Source of the DNA: CAVVUC01 sp963751395
GTDB lineage: Bacteria; Verrucomicrobiota; Verrucomicrobiia; Chthoniobacterales; Chthoniobacteraceae
Direction of reading: 5' to 3'
Assembly (NCBI GenBank): GCA_963751395.1
Contig: CAVVUC010000003.1
Coordinates: forward strand, 686,294-750,293
Length of the DNA: 64,000 bases
Shown here: in pieces, positions 9,745 to 18,584 of the stretch
Layout: each line of letters starts with the position of its first letter
Numbering within the stretch: the stretch's first letter is position 1
Notes under the pieces: generated by a model
The model's database searches: none
What the model was told of the DNA's origin: nothing
What the model saw: the letters and a program-made list of their open reading frames with translations, nothing else
Translations under genes and position numbers: made by a program

Positions 9745-10851
9745 TTAAGAAGATTGCTTGTCCCCTGACGGGACCGGGCCTGTGGATTCCCCGACATATA
9801 GCTCGCATGGGAACAAGATGGTCCTCATGGATTCAGCCCGGTTTTGGATTCGATAAAGGAGACGCTTGAGCGCGGCGGCACCCATGGCCTCGTAGGACGC
9901 GGTCACACTGGTAAGCCGGGGAAGATTGGCGGGCACGACGTCCGGCCGATGGAAGCCCGTGATCGAGACATCCTGCGGCACCCGCACTTGATGAGCGGTC
10001 AACCATGCGTAAAGCTGCTGCCCGACCGGCTCGGAGACACAAATCCAGGCGCGCACACCTTGTTCAATCAGATCTCCCACCTGCGCGTTAAAGGGATCGC
10101 AACTCACCTGCGGATCCAGCAGCGCCTGCAGGCTGGTATCTACAATCCATTCGGGCCGATATTCGATTCCGATCCCCTTGAGCGCGGCGACGTAACTCGC
10201 ATACCGGATGTTAGCCCAATGCACCTCACTGCAAGCACCCAGGAACCCGATCTTGCGGTGTCCCAGTTCGTAGAGATGCTTTACCAGCATCTCTACGCCA
10301 CGGTGATTGTCGATGCCGATCAAGTCGTGCTCGACTCCCGGATACTCGTGCGTGATGGAAACCACCGGCATCGTGCGGCTGATCTCCCGAACGACTTTTG
10401 CCGGCCATCGGAAGACAAAGATGACACCTGAAAGCTGCCCCGCCCGCATGGCCGGTGGCTGAAGCTTGGGATCGAGAATCTGCGCGGCATTTTCCGGCTT
10501 GGTGTAGTGGATGATCAAGGAGGCGTTCAGGTTCATTGCCGCTTCGCTAAGGCCGGTAAGATAAGGAGCGGGTATGTGGGTTTGCGCTGTCTCGATCAGC
10601 ACTCCGACGTTCTGAAGGGCTTGATCCCTCTTAAGATAACGGGCCCGGTAAGCCTTGGGCAGCGAGTAACCCACCTCAGCCGCCGTCTGCAAAACCAAGG
10701 CGCGCGTCTTGGAAGAGGTGGTCGGAATACGAGTAAGCGCCCTGGACACTGTTGCCACGGAGATGTTGAGCTTCTCGGCGATCGTCCGCATGGTCGCGGA
10801 TCTCTTGCCGTTGTTGGCGGGCTGTTCCGGCTCGTGATTGTTGGTGTCCAT
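9745..10851 (-). CDS. LacI/GalR-family transcriptional regulator
   Basis: DNA-binding repressor or activator controlled by a sugar-like ligand. The start MDTNNHEPEQ at 10851 is preferred; a TTG at 10908 would add 19 unlikely residues. The helix-turn-helix reads MRTIAEKLNISVATVSRALT near residue 22, with the family's VATVSRAL recognition helix and a hinge region YLKRD. It is followed by a periplasmic-binding-protein-like sensor domain (GVLIETAQ, VVSITHEYPGVEHDLIGIDN, LGHRKIGFLGA, VRVPQDVSITGFHRPDVVPA). Length (368) is normal and the frame is intact. It lies directly upstream of the giant repeat protein with an operator-like palindrome in between, so it may control that gene. Its ligand is unknown. 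Confidence 0.9.
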   Translation of the reverse strand: MDTNNHEPEQPANNGKRSATMRTIAEKLNISVATVSRALTRIPTTSSKTRALVLQTAAEVGYSLPKAYRARYLKRDQALQNVGVLIETAQTHIPAPYLTGLSEAAMNLNASLIIHYTKPENAAQILDPKLQPPAMRAGQLSGVIFVFRWPAKVVREISRTMPVVSITHEYPGVEHDLIGIDNHRGVEMLVKHLYELGHRKIGFLGACSEVHWANIRYASYVAALKGIGIEYRPEWIVDTSLQALLDPQVSCDPFNAQVGDLIEQGVRAWICVSEPVGQQLYAWLTAHQVRVPQDVSITGFHRPDVVPANLPRLTSVTASYEAMGAAALKRLLYRIQNRAESMRTILFPCELYVGESTGPVPSGDKQSS

Positions 10852-10982
10852 GTTTCGGAAATTATCTGTAATTCTTTGCCCGACGATTGCAAGCTCTCTG
10901 TAGGGCAAAGGCCATTTTTATTTGGGTAGTTTTAACCGATTTCGGCCTACTTACGGAGTGAGGAGCGTAGGGGCCAAATGCT

Positions 10983-13328
10983 CTACAGCAGGCTGTCTTG
11001 CGTTGGGGGCTTTGCAGGCTGGGTGATGCCGAGCATCGCCAAGAATCGGTTCCTCGGTCAGAATTTCGACTCCGAGTTCGCGGGCCTTGTCGAGCTTGGA
11101 GCCGGCGCTTTCGCCCGCCAGCACGTAGTCGGTGTTCTTGCTCACGGAGCCGGTGACGTTGCCGCCGGCTTCGCGGATGAGCGCGGAGGCTTCGTCGCGG
11201 GAGAGCGTGGGCAGCGTGCCGGTGAGGACGAAGGTTTTGCCGGCGAACGGGTGGCGCGGTTGCGGCGGCGGCTTTCGTCGAGCCGCGCGGGCGAGATGCC
11301 GAGTTTCTCCAAGCGCGCCAGAACCGTCGCGCCCGGCTGGCGCTCGCGAACCAGTCGAGCATCGCCTGCGCGGCGACGGGGCCGACCACGACCACGGCGT
11401 CGCGCGGGGCGGCGTCTTTCTTCTTCGAGGGTTGCGCGAAACCGGCGGCGATGAGTTCCTGGCCGGCGGTGTCTGCTTCCTCTTTGCGCTTTTCCTCGCG
11501 CAGGCGCTGCAGTTCCAGCACGTCGCGCAGCAGCTTCGAGCGGGCGAGGTCTTCGAGGGTTTCGTGGAACTGCGCGAGGTCGTAGGCGGTCTGCTCGCCG
11601 ACTTCGGGAATCGCCAGCGCGTGAATCCAGCGGTGCAGCGGCAGGGTGCGGGCGCGCTCCAGCGCCTCGATGACCTTGGCGGCGTTCTTCTCGCCGAAGA
11701 CGCGCGGTTCGTCGTCGGTGCCGAGGTTGAGCGTGGCGAGTTGTTCTTGCGGTCAGGTCGAAGAGGTCGAGCGGTTCGTTCACCAGGCCGCGCTCGACGA
11801 GTTTCTCGGCGACGATGCCGCCGAGCGATTCGATGTCGAGCGCCTTGCGCTGGGCGAAGTATTCGACGCGGCGGGTCTTCTGCGCGGGACAGCCGGCGAC
11901 GTTCTGGCAGCGCCAGGCGACTTCCTCGGTTTCGCCGCCGGAAACTTTCTCCTTCGCGATCGGCCCGCCGCACGCGGGGCATTTGCCGCCGATGTGCGCG
12001 ACGAAATCGAACTCCTTCGCGCCGGCGGGCCGCTTGGTTTTCACCACCTCGACGACTTCGGGGATCACCATGCCGGCTTTGCGGATGACGACGGTGTCGC
12101 CGATGCGGATGTCTTTGCGGCGGATTTCGTCCTCGTTGTGCAGCGTGGCGCGGGAGATGGTCGAGCCTTGGACGAAGACCGGTTCGAGTTCGGCCACGGG
12201 CGTGAGCACGCCGGTGCGGCCGACCTGGACGGTGATGGCGCTGCAGCACGGTCTCGGCGGGCGTGATCCACGGGATCGGCTTGTGGACGATGGCGTAGCC
12301 GGGCGCGCGGGTCTTGGCCGGGATGCGCGCCCAGTCGGCGATGCGGTTCACCTTGAGCACGATGCCGTCGATCTCGTAGGGCAACTGCCGTGCGCAGGTC
12401 GCGCTCCTCGTCGTAGCCGCAGACGACTTCCTCGCGGTAGACGCTGGAGCACCTCCTCGATGTCCTGGCAGACCCACCAGCGCGCGCTGCGTGGGCAGGC
12501 CGAACCTGCCGAGCGCCTCCAGCATCTCGCGCGTGCGTCTCGAACTCGATGCCCTCGCACGCGCCGACGGCGTAGAACACGGCGCTGATCGGGCGCTGCG
12601 CGACGAGGCGCGGGTCGAGTTGCTTGAGCGTGCCGGCGGTGGCGTTGCGGGCGTTGGGGAAGGTCTTCTCGCCGGCGGCTTCGAGTTTCGCGTTCAGCGC
12701 CTCGAAATCCTCCGTGGCGATGTAGGCCTCGCCGCGCACTTCGAGCAGCGCGGGCGGGTTCTTCAGATTCAAGCTCCAGCGGAATCGCGCGGACGGTGCG
12801 GAGGTTGGCGGTGATGTCGTCGCCGGACTGGCCGTCGCCGCGCGTGACGCCGAGCGCGAGCTTGCCGTGCCGGTAGTGGACGCCGATGGAGACGCCGTCC
12901 ACCTTCGGCTCCATGACGTATTCCACGCGGTCGCGGCCGAGATGCTTGCGGATGGTGTTGTCGAAGTCGAGCAGCGCGGCAGCGTGTTCTCGTCCTGCAG
13001 CCGATTGCGCTTCTCGCGGTCCGGTTCCTCGTCGCTGTCGGGATGTTCCGCGGCATCGACCTTCTCCAGCGAAAGCATCGGCTGGAGATGCTTCACGCGC
13101 GCGAAGCCTTCCGTCGGCGCGCCGCCCACGCGCTGGGTCGGGGAATCGGGCGTGACGAGTTCGGGGAACTTCGCTTCGAGGTCGAGCAAGCTCGCGATAG
13201 AGCTGGTCGTATTCGTAGTCGGAAACGGCAGGCGCAGCCTCGACGTAGTAGCGCCGGTTGTGCTCCTCAATTTCCTGCCGCAGTCTGGCGACTTGCGCGC
13301 GCGCTTTTTGGATCTCGGAATTGGACAT
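10983..13328 (-). CDS. ligA: NAD-dependent DNA ligase, frameshifted
   Basis: Seals nicks in replication and repair using NAD. The start MSNSEIQKARAQVARLRQEI and DYEYDQLY form the NAD-binding Ia domain. The adenylation site is EPKVDGVSIG, with the catalytic lysine in KVDG. Later blocks are GEAYIATEDFEALN, TAGTLKQLD, EIDGIVLKVN, an OB fold with VFVQGSTISRATLHNEDEI, a four-Cys zinc finger (CPACGGPI and CQNVAGCPA) and a C-terminal BRCT domain (GKTFVLTGTLPTLSRDEASA). The true end MLGITQPAKPPTQDSLL stops at 10983, in a different frame from the BRCT. About eight frame switches are needed, all blocks being in order. The helix-hairpin-helix zone carries a lysine-rich insertion. It overlaps vanZ by 62 bases. 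Confidence 0.9.
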
Positions 13329-13740
13329 AGATGGATCGAATCACGATCGCGCCGAGCGTAGCACCCGCGCTGTCGGCAAGCCAGTCAAAGACATCCGCCC
13401 CGCTGCGGCCCGGCGTCCAGAGTTGATGGATCTCGTCGGTCATGCCGTAAATGGAAACGGCCAGGATCGAAAGCAGCACGATCTTTTTCCACGACCACGC
13501 GGTGCTGTAACGCAGTGCGACCGCGAGAATCGCCGAGCCGGTCGCGAACGCGATGGCGTGACAGATTTTGTCGAAAAAGCGGAGGTCGAACATCATCGGT
13601 TCGAGCTTTTCGCCGGGCATCGAGGACAGCCAGATGATCGCGAGCGCCCAGCAGATGAACGCCGTCCAGCAGGCTCTGCGAAATAGGGAATGGAATCGGT
13701 CTTTCAATGGAAGCGGTGTGTGGATGTATAGTGGTTTCAT
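13267..13740 (-). CDS. VanZ-like membrane protein
   Basis: Small integral membrane protein of the VanZ family; the general function is unknown, though the founding member gives low-level teicoplanin resistance. From MKPLYIHTPLPLKDRFHSLF the protein shows four hydrophobic segments (AFICWALAIIWLSSMPG, ICHAIAFATGSAILAVAL, IVLLSILAVSIYGMTDEIHQ, SAGATLGAIVI). Family residues include KICHAIAF and the signature TDEIHQLWTPGRSGADVFDW. The start at 13740 leaves one base before the ATG of the divergent kinase at 13742, so both genes must share one overlapping control region. The 3' end overlaps the ligA start by 62 bases, which suggests co-transcription. The frame is intact. Confidence 0.85.
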   Translation of the reverse strand: MKPLYIHTPLPLKDRFHSLFRRACWTAFICWALAIIWLSSMPGEKLEPMMFDLRFFDKICHAIAFATGSAILAVALRYSTAWSWKKIVLLSILAVSIYGMTDEIHQLWTPGRSGADVFDWLADSAGATLGAIVIRSIYVQFRDPKSARASRQTAAGN

Positions 13741-13741
13741 C

Positions 13742-14676
13742 ATGCGTGCAAAGAAACTTGTGCTCGGCATCGAAGGCGGCGGGACGAAGACCGATTGGGT
13801 GCTGATCGCGCCGGACTCGGGCGAAGTTTTGCGGCACGGCTCGCTGCCGGCGGCGAACTTGCGGACCATCACCGACGAAGCGCTGGAGCGGATTTTTCGC
13901 GTGCTGCCGGACGACGCGACGCACGTCGGCGCGTTCCTCGCGGGTTGCGTGAACGGAGGAGGATCGCGCGCGGTTGCATGCGCTCGCGCAAAAGGTGTGG
14001 CCGGGCGCGCGGATCACAGTCGGCAGCGATCGCGACTCCGGTTTTGCGACGGCATTTGGCGATGGCGACGGGATCACCGTGATCGCCGGCACGGGCTCGG
14101 CGGTCACAGGGCGCCGGGGCGGGCGCATCGAAAAGGCGGGCGGCTGGGGGCAGTTGCTCGGCGATAGAGGCGGCGGCTACAATCTCGCGGTGCAGGCGCT
14201 GCGGCATGGTGCTGTCGAACTACGACCTCGACCATCGCATCACGCCGCTCGCGGAGAAGATCCTGCGCGTGCTCGGTCTGAACCGGCTCGAAGACCTCGT
14301 GGGTTGGGCGACGAAGGCCGACAAGATGGCCGTCGCGCAAGCTCGCGCCCGGCGATGTTCACCGCTGCGAGTCGGGGTGACGACGGAGATGACCGCTGCG
14401 ATTCAGATTGGCGCGCGGATGCTGGCGGATTTCACATGCGCGGTGGCGCGGCGGCTTGAGTTCGACGCGCCCGATGTGCAGCTCCTCGGCGGCTTGTTTG
14501 TGCATCACCCGGAGTATTTCGATCTTTTCAAAGACTACCTCAGCGAAAATCTTCCGAACGCTCGTGTCGAGATTTGCACGGAGTCCGGCGCGATGGGCGC
14601 GGCATGGCTGGCGGCGGATTTGGAAATGCGGAATGCGAAACGCGGAATGCGGAACGAAGACGGCGCACGGCAGTGA
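13742..14676 (+). CDS. N-acetylglucosamine kinase-like ATPase (BadF/BadG family), frameshifted
   Basis: Predicted ATP-dependent kinase of N-acetylglucosamine or N-acetylmuramic acid released in cell-wall turnover. It begins MRAKKLVLGIEGGGTKTDWV, the phosphate-1 motif of the ASKHA fold (GIEGGGTKTDW). The phosphate-2 and adenosine motifs follow in a second frame: SDRDSGFATAFGDGDGITVI, AGTGSAVTGRRGGR, KAGGWGQLLGDRGGGYNLA. The third part reads VQLLGGLFVHHPEYFDLF and ICTESGAMGAAWLAA. Shifts occur near 13965 and 14205. The C-terminal tail (EMRNAKRGMRNE) is encoded by a short tandem repeat and is probably an add-on. The 20 bases to murQ downstream support a role in recycling MurNAc or GlcNAc; substrate preference is inference. 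Confidence 0.8.
14623..14659 (+). repeat. Short tandem repeat GCGGAATGCG
   Basis: GAAATGCGGAATGCGAAACGC and the following GGAATGCGGAACGAAG form about four degenerate copies of a nine-base unit, inside the end of the kinase gene. It encodes a basic tail not expected in this family, so the repeat has probably extended the reading frame. Confidence 0.55.
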
Positions 14677-14695
14677 CGCGGAGCTTGCGGTCGCG

Positions 14696-15496
14696 ATGAC
14701 GGAGCAGCGGAATCCGCGCTCGGAGAATCTGGATGAACTCCCGACGCAGGCGATGGTCGATCTTTTCGTTTCGGAGGAAGAATCGCGTCGTCGAGGCGCT
14801 CGCGGCGTTGTCGGGAGTGCGCTTGCGGCGGCGGTCGATCTGGCGAGCGATGCGCTGCGCAATGGCGGACGACTTTTTTACATCGGCGCGGGCACGAGCG
14901 GACGGCTCGGCGTGCTGGATGCGAGCGAGATTCCGCCGACGTTCGGCGCGCCGCCGGAACTGGTGCAGGGAATCATCGCGGGCGGCGCGACGGCGTTGCA
15001 CCGCGCGGTCGAAGGCGCGGAAGATCAGGCGGAACTTGGCGCGTTGGCGTTGCCGAGCGCGGAGTGACGCGCGGCCGATGTCGTGTGCGGCATCACCGCG
15101 AGCGGGCGCACGCCTTTTGTCCTCGGCGCTCTGCAGCGGGCACGCGAGATCGGCGCGAACACGGTTCTGCTCACGTGCAATCCCGCCCGCCACCGCGACG
15201 GAACGCCGTGGGACGTCGAGATCGACCTCCCGACAGGCCCGGAACTCGTCACCGGCTCGACGCGCCTCAAGGCCGGCACGGCGACAAAACTCGCGCTCAA
15301 CATCCTCTCGACCTGCGCGATGATCCGCCTCGGCAAGGTGCGCGGCAACTTGATGGTCGATCTCCACATTTCCAACACCAAACTACGCGACCGGGCGACG
15401 CGACTCGTGAGCGAGGTTCGTGGTTGTTCTTATGAAAAAGCGAGGGAGGCTCTCGATCAAAACGGGTGGGATGTGCGCGCTTGTTTACAAAAATAG
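14696..15496 (+). CDS. murQ: N-acetylmuramic acid 6-phosphate etherase, frameshifted
   Basis: Cleaves the lactyl ether of MurNAc-6-phosphate to give GlcNAc-6-phosphate and D-lactate, a cytoplasmic step of peptidoglycan recycling. MTEQRNPRSENLDELPTQAM is the family start. The SIS-domain signature is intact: NGGRLFYIGAGTSGRLGVLD and ASEIPPTFGAPPELVQGIIA, then AVEGAEDQAELG. The frame breaks near 14785 and 14810, and again at about 15060, where a stop appears; the second half continues as CGITASGRTPFVLGAL, NTVLLTCNP, GSTRLKAGTATKLALNIL and ends DQNGWDVRACLQK. All parts are in order and the total length is close to the usual 300 residues. It follows the kinase gene in the same operon. Confidence 0.88.
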
Positions 15497-15651
15497 CCGG
15501 GAGTAAAAACCTAGCCATCTATTGGCTAAATCTCGACAGGCGACAGACACATTTCCGGGCATATACACCTCAAGCCGATTTATTTTACTCTGTAGAACGC
15601 ACTTTTTTGAGTGTTTGGGACCGCTGGCACAGGCGTTGCTTAATGGCTGGC

Positions 15652-15765
15652 GTTCGTATCAGACGAACGGGGGAAAAGACAAAGGGGCAGCTCGGCCGGA
15701 GGGGAGCATTGCAAGGTCCGGGGGGAACCTTGCAACAGGGCCGGCCGAGCTGTATCCCCCCTTTT
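15652..15765. ncRNA. Nested hairpin element, candidate structured RNA or double-sided terminator
   Basis: A small hairpin GTTCGT/ACGAAC (15652-15668) is followed by a long nested stem. AAAGGGG plus CAGCTCGGCCGG (15681-15699) pair with CCGGCCGAGCTG (15741-15752) plus CCCCCCTTTT (15756-15765), and inside TTGCAAGGT (15709-15717) pairs with ACCTTGCAA (15727-15735). It sits between murQ and the convergent scpA, whose stop is 9 bases away. A shared terminator is the simplest reading, but the nested two-stem design is more elaborate than that needs. Confidence 0.45.
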
Positions 15766-15773
15766 CAGGGGCG

Positions 15774-16505
15774 TTAAAGGGCGCGATTCTCAGCGCGAAC
15801 GATCTCGATCTCGCCGAACTCGCTCGGCTGAAGAACGCGGATTTGTTTCAGTCGAATCAACTCCAGCACGGCAAGGAATGTCACCACCACTTCGGTTCGC
15901 GATGCCGCGCCCGCGAAGAGTTCGGAAAACTTGAGCGCGACGTTCGACGCGGTCATTTTTATGATGACGTCGATCTTGTCCGACACGGTGAAATTCTCCT
16001 CGAAAATCTCGCGGAGATTTTCCACCTTGTTCAGCCTCTTGAGCACGTTCTGGAATGCGTTGATCAAGTCGAACATGCTCACCTCCCCGATGGGGCGGTC
16101 CGCTGTGAAATCCGGTTTCTCTGGCGTGCGCGAAAACAAATTCTCCCGCGCGATTTCCCGCTGCTGCAATGTCGCGGCCGCGTCCTTGAACTTTTTGTAT
16201 TCGAGCAACTGGCGCACGAGTTCCCAGCGCGGATCGTCCTCCTCGGCCATCTCCTCGGGCGGCTGCTGGCTGACCGGCAGGAGGCTGCGGCTCTTGATGT
16301 AGATGAGGTTCGCAGCCATCACCACGAAATCGCCGGCCACATCGAGGTCGAGAATTTTGAACACCTCGAGATAGGCGAGATACTGCTTGGTGATGTGCTC
16401 GATCGGGATGTCGTAGATGTCGATCTCGTCGCGTTTGATGAGGTAGAGCAACAGATCGAGCGGTCCTTCAAAGACCTCCAGCTTCACTTTGTATTCGTTT
16501 TCCAT
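15774..16505 (-). CDS. scpA: Segregation and condensation protein A
   Basis: Kleisin subunit that bridges the SMC ATPase heads in the bacterial condensin and so helps chromosome segregation. The start MENEYKVKLEVFEGPLDLLL has the classic FEGPLDLLLYLI signature, followed by the helical block DIYDIPIEHITKQYLAYL and MAANLIYIKSRSLLP. The C-terminal winged helix reads TFLAVLELIRLKQIRVLQ. Length 243 is typical. The usual neighbour scpB is not adjacent. The frame is intact. The gene converges with murQ across the structured intergenic element. Confidence 0.92.
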   Translation of the reverse strand: MENEYKVKLEVFEGPLDLLLYLIKRDEIDIYDIPIEHITKQYLAYLEVFKILDLDVAGDFVVMAANLIYIKSRSLLPVSQQPPEEMAEEDDPRWELVRQLLEYKKFKDAAATLQQREIARENLFSRTPEKPDFTADRPIGEVSMFDLINAFQNVLKRLNKVENLREIFEENFTVSDKIDVIIKMTASNVALKFSELFAGAASRTEVVVTFLAVLELIRLKQIRVLQPSEFGEIEIVRAENRAL

Positions 16506-16622
16506 GCGCAGTTGAGCGGGGAGACTAGCGACGGAGATATTGAATGCAAAGCGGCATCTTTGTTATGGCACGCAGTCGAGTTTTTGTTGCTCGACGGTTT
16601 TCCGAAATAGCGCCGGCTCATC

Positions 16623-16700
16623 ATGCCGAACTTCAATGATAAGATGACCGTTCAGCAGATGATCAACCTCGTGACGTTTCCCCAATCCGCTCAAACCTGA
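16623..16700 (+). pseudogene. C-terminal stub resembling a cytochrome c
   Basis: A 25-residue frame, MPNFNDKMTVQQMINLVTFP then QSAQT, resembles the last helix of class I cytochrome c domains (MPNFxxxLTVQQMxDLVAFLQS), including the axial-ligand methionine. An in-frame TAG lies 15 bases upstream and no CxxCH haem site is present nearby, so only a 3' fragment is left. The rest of the gap 16506-16816 shows nothing coding. Confidence 0.4.
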
Positions 16701-16816
16701 ACACAACAACTCGTCGTATCCTCACTAAATGATTCCTTGATCGGCTTGCCGGGCGCTTGAACTGACGCGAATGACGATCAACAACCTGTCGGCGCCGCAC
16801 TTCCGCGTGCTTTTCT

Positions 16817-17212
16817 TTAAGCAGGCACAAGCCCGTCGCGGACCGGTCGAGTCGTGAGCGCAGCGCGCACTTTTTCGCGAAGCCCGGAGATGCCGAACGG
16901 CTTGGCAAGAAACTCGAATGGCCCGTCCACCTTGACAGGACGGCCGGAACTCGAGACGAACATGATCGCTGCCGACGGATGATATTTGGAAAAACGGGCC
17001 GCCAGTTTATCACCGGTCATTCCCGGCATCTCAATATCGGTCACCAGCAGATCAATTTCAGGCGTTGTGCGCGCGATTTGCAGCGCGTCGGCACCGCTTG
17101 CGGCCTTCAGCACGTGATAGCCGGTCAAGACGAGAATAGTTTCGATGATGTCGCGCAAGGACTCCCGGTCATCGACGACGAGTATCGTTTCCGCATTGAT
17201 GTATGAATTCAT
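16817..17212 (-). CDS. Single-domain response regulator (receiver only)
   Basis: CheY-like phosphoacceptor without an output domain. The start MNSYINAETILVVDDRESLR contains the acidic pair DD; the phosphorylated aspartate is in LLVTDIEMPGMTG, the switch residue region is IMFVSSSG, and the conserved lysine is in FLAKPF. The product is 131 residues, normal for a stand-alone receiver, and the frame is intact. No histidine kinase is directly adjacent; a truncated kinase gene lies about 1.4 kb upstream on the same strand. It could serve a phosphorelay or bind a partner protein; the target is unknown. Confidence 0.88.
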   Translation of the reverse strand: MNSYINAETILVVDDRESLRDIIETILVLTGYHVLKAASGADALQIARTTPEIDLLVTDIEMPGMTGDKLAARFSKYHPSAAIMFVSSSGRPVKVDGPFEFLAKPFGISGLREKVRAALTTRPVRDGLVPA

Positions 17213-17236
17213 GATGCGCTCTTTTGGGAGTGACTG

Positions 17237-17798
17237 TTACTCGTGCAGCAGCACCTGGCTCACCGGCATCGGCAGGCTGATTGGATAGCCCGGACTTGCT
17301 GATCTGGACGCGGTTGCAAAATTTGTGACAGCGATTTTAGCATGTGGATTCACACCGTGGGAAAACAACGCCACTCCTTTCTCCGAGCACACGCTGCGGA
17401 AATAGTGGCGCGTGGCTTCCGACCACCCGCCACTTCCCCCGGTTGGAATCGGAAAGAACAATCAGCCCCGCATCGCGTGCGGCAGCCCTGTCGAGTTGCG
17501 CCTCGATCCATTGCTGCGTGGAATACGGCAGGGCATGATCGCCTCGCAGCGACACGATGAGGTAGTCGCAATCGGCGGCATCGAGCGCCGCCTCGTCCGC
17601 GATCAACGGAGATTCAAGGAGGTTGCTCCGCCAGAGCGAATCGCCCCACTGGCAGGCACACCCGAGGGCTCTCTCCAGTTCTTCGGCAAAGTTTTTCGCC
17701 CGAATGGCGGTGTCGAAGTCTTCGTAAATGATGACCGCTTTGATCGCGGTCGTTTGGCCGGTTGGGGAATTGTCGGTGGGATTGATTCTATTTTTCAT
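17237..17798 (-). CDS. Hypothetical protein, probably frameshifted near the C-terminus
   Basis: Function not recognised. From the ATG at 17798 it reads MKNRINPTDNSPTGQTTAIK, then AVIIYEDFDTAIRAKNFAEE, a Rossmann-like alternation with ALDAADCDYLIVSLRGDHAL and AGLIVLSDSNRG. Near 17440 the frame likely shifts so that the end becomes GSGGWSEATRHYFRSVCSEK and GVALFSHGVNPHAKIAVTNF. This second frame continues the same alternating pattern better than the first frame (WRVVGSHAPLFPQR), so the shift is inferred rather than proven. It lies among regulators: a receiver-only protein downstream and a LuxR-type response regulator upstream, all on the minus strand. The pattern suggests a cytoplasmic alpha/beta protein, possibly a degenerate signalling domain. 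Confidence 0.6.
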
Positions 17799-17900
17799 GG
17801 GTCGGCCACCGTAGCTGGATGCAGAACAGCCCGCCATCGGGAGGAGTTCGCTCCGTGGCCGTTCTTTTTCCTGATGGGCAATCAGGAAATTCCTGACCGG

Positions 17901-18584
17901 TCACCTCTCCGATTCGACCCAGCGACCCGCGAAGGCAGTAAGCTCAACCGCCGAGGCGATTTTCAACTTGGTCTTGATGTGAAGGCGGTGTGTCTCGACG
18001 GTTTTCGCGCTGATGTGAAGACGCTCCGCGATCTCGCGCGTGCAGAGTCCCTGTCCGATCAACTGGAACAGTTCAAACTCGCGGTCGGTGAGCTTGCTGA
18101 GCGGTGTTTGTGTTTGTAGATCCCTCCTGCCGGAGAAGGCTTCGACGATGCGCGCCGTGGTTTTTTCGCTTGTGTAGGTGCCGCCTTCGAACACATGCCG
18201 GATCGCCTTTAACAGCTTGTCGGAGCCTTCGCTTTTCATGAGGTAGCCGCGGGCGCCCGCGCGCAGGCAGCGCTCGGCGTAGATGGCTTCATCGTGCATC
18301 GAGAGCACGAGCACCGGCAGTCCGGGGCGCAGGCTCGCGAGGTCTTTGATCAACTCGATGCCGCTCTTTCCCGGAAGAGTGATGTCGGTCACAACGATGT
18401 CCGGGCGCAGCTTTTCGACGGCCGAGATCGCTTTTTCGGCGCTCTCCGCTTCACCGCAGACACACAGGCCCGGTTCGCTGTTGATCAACTTGGTCAGGCC
18501 CTCGCGCATGAAGGGATGGTCGTCCACGATTAGCACGCACTTGCGTTGTGTTGCGGCGCTCTTCTTTGAAAGGTTTTGTTTCAT
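17901..18584 (-). CDS. NarL/FixJ-type response regulator with LuxR helix-turn-helix
   Basis: Two-component DNA-binding regulator. Receiver domain residues 15-130: VLIVDDHPFMREGL (acidic pair), DIVVTDITLPGKSG (phosphoacceptor Asp), VLVLSMHDE and GYLMKSEGSDKLL (conserved Lys). The C-terminal GerE/LuxR helix-turn-helix, about residues 160-215, reads LTDREFELFQLIGQGLCTRE then IAERLHISAKTVETHRLHIK. The length of 227 is typical. Its start overlaps by four bases the stop of the upstream kinase remnant (18581-18584), the usual arrangement for a kinase-regulator pair, so this regulator has probably lost its own sensor. Targets are unknown. The frame is intact. Confidence 0.9.
   Translation of the reverse strand: MKQNLSKKSAATQRKCVLIVDDHPFMREGLTKLINSEPGLCVCGEAESAEKAISAVEKLRPDIVVTDITLPGKSGIELIKDLASLRPGLPVLVLSMHDEAIYAERCLRAGARGYLMKSEGSDKLLKAIRHVFEGGTYTSEKTTARIVEAFSGRRDLQTQTPLSKLTDREFELFQLIGQGLCTREIAERLHISAKTVETHRLHIKTKLKIASAVELTAFAGRWVESER

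Noticed and set aside
10862..11521. Separate gene overlapping the ligA end and LacI start
   Set aside because: Its first 60 residues are the shifted helix-hairpin-helix segment of ligA; the rest is out-of-frame BRCT and spacer.
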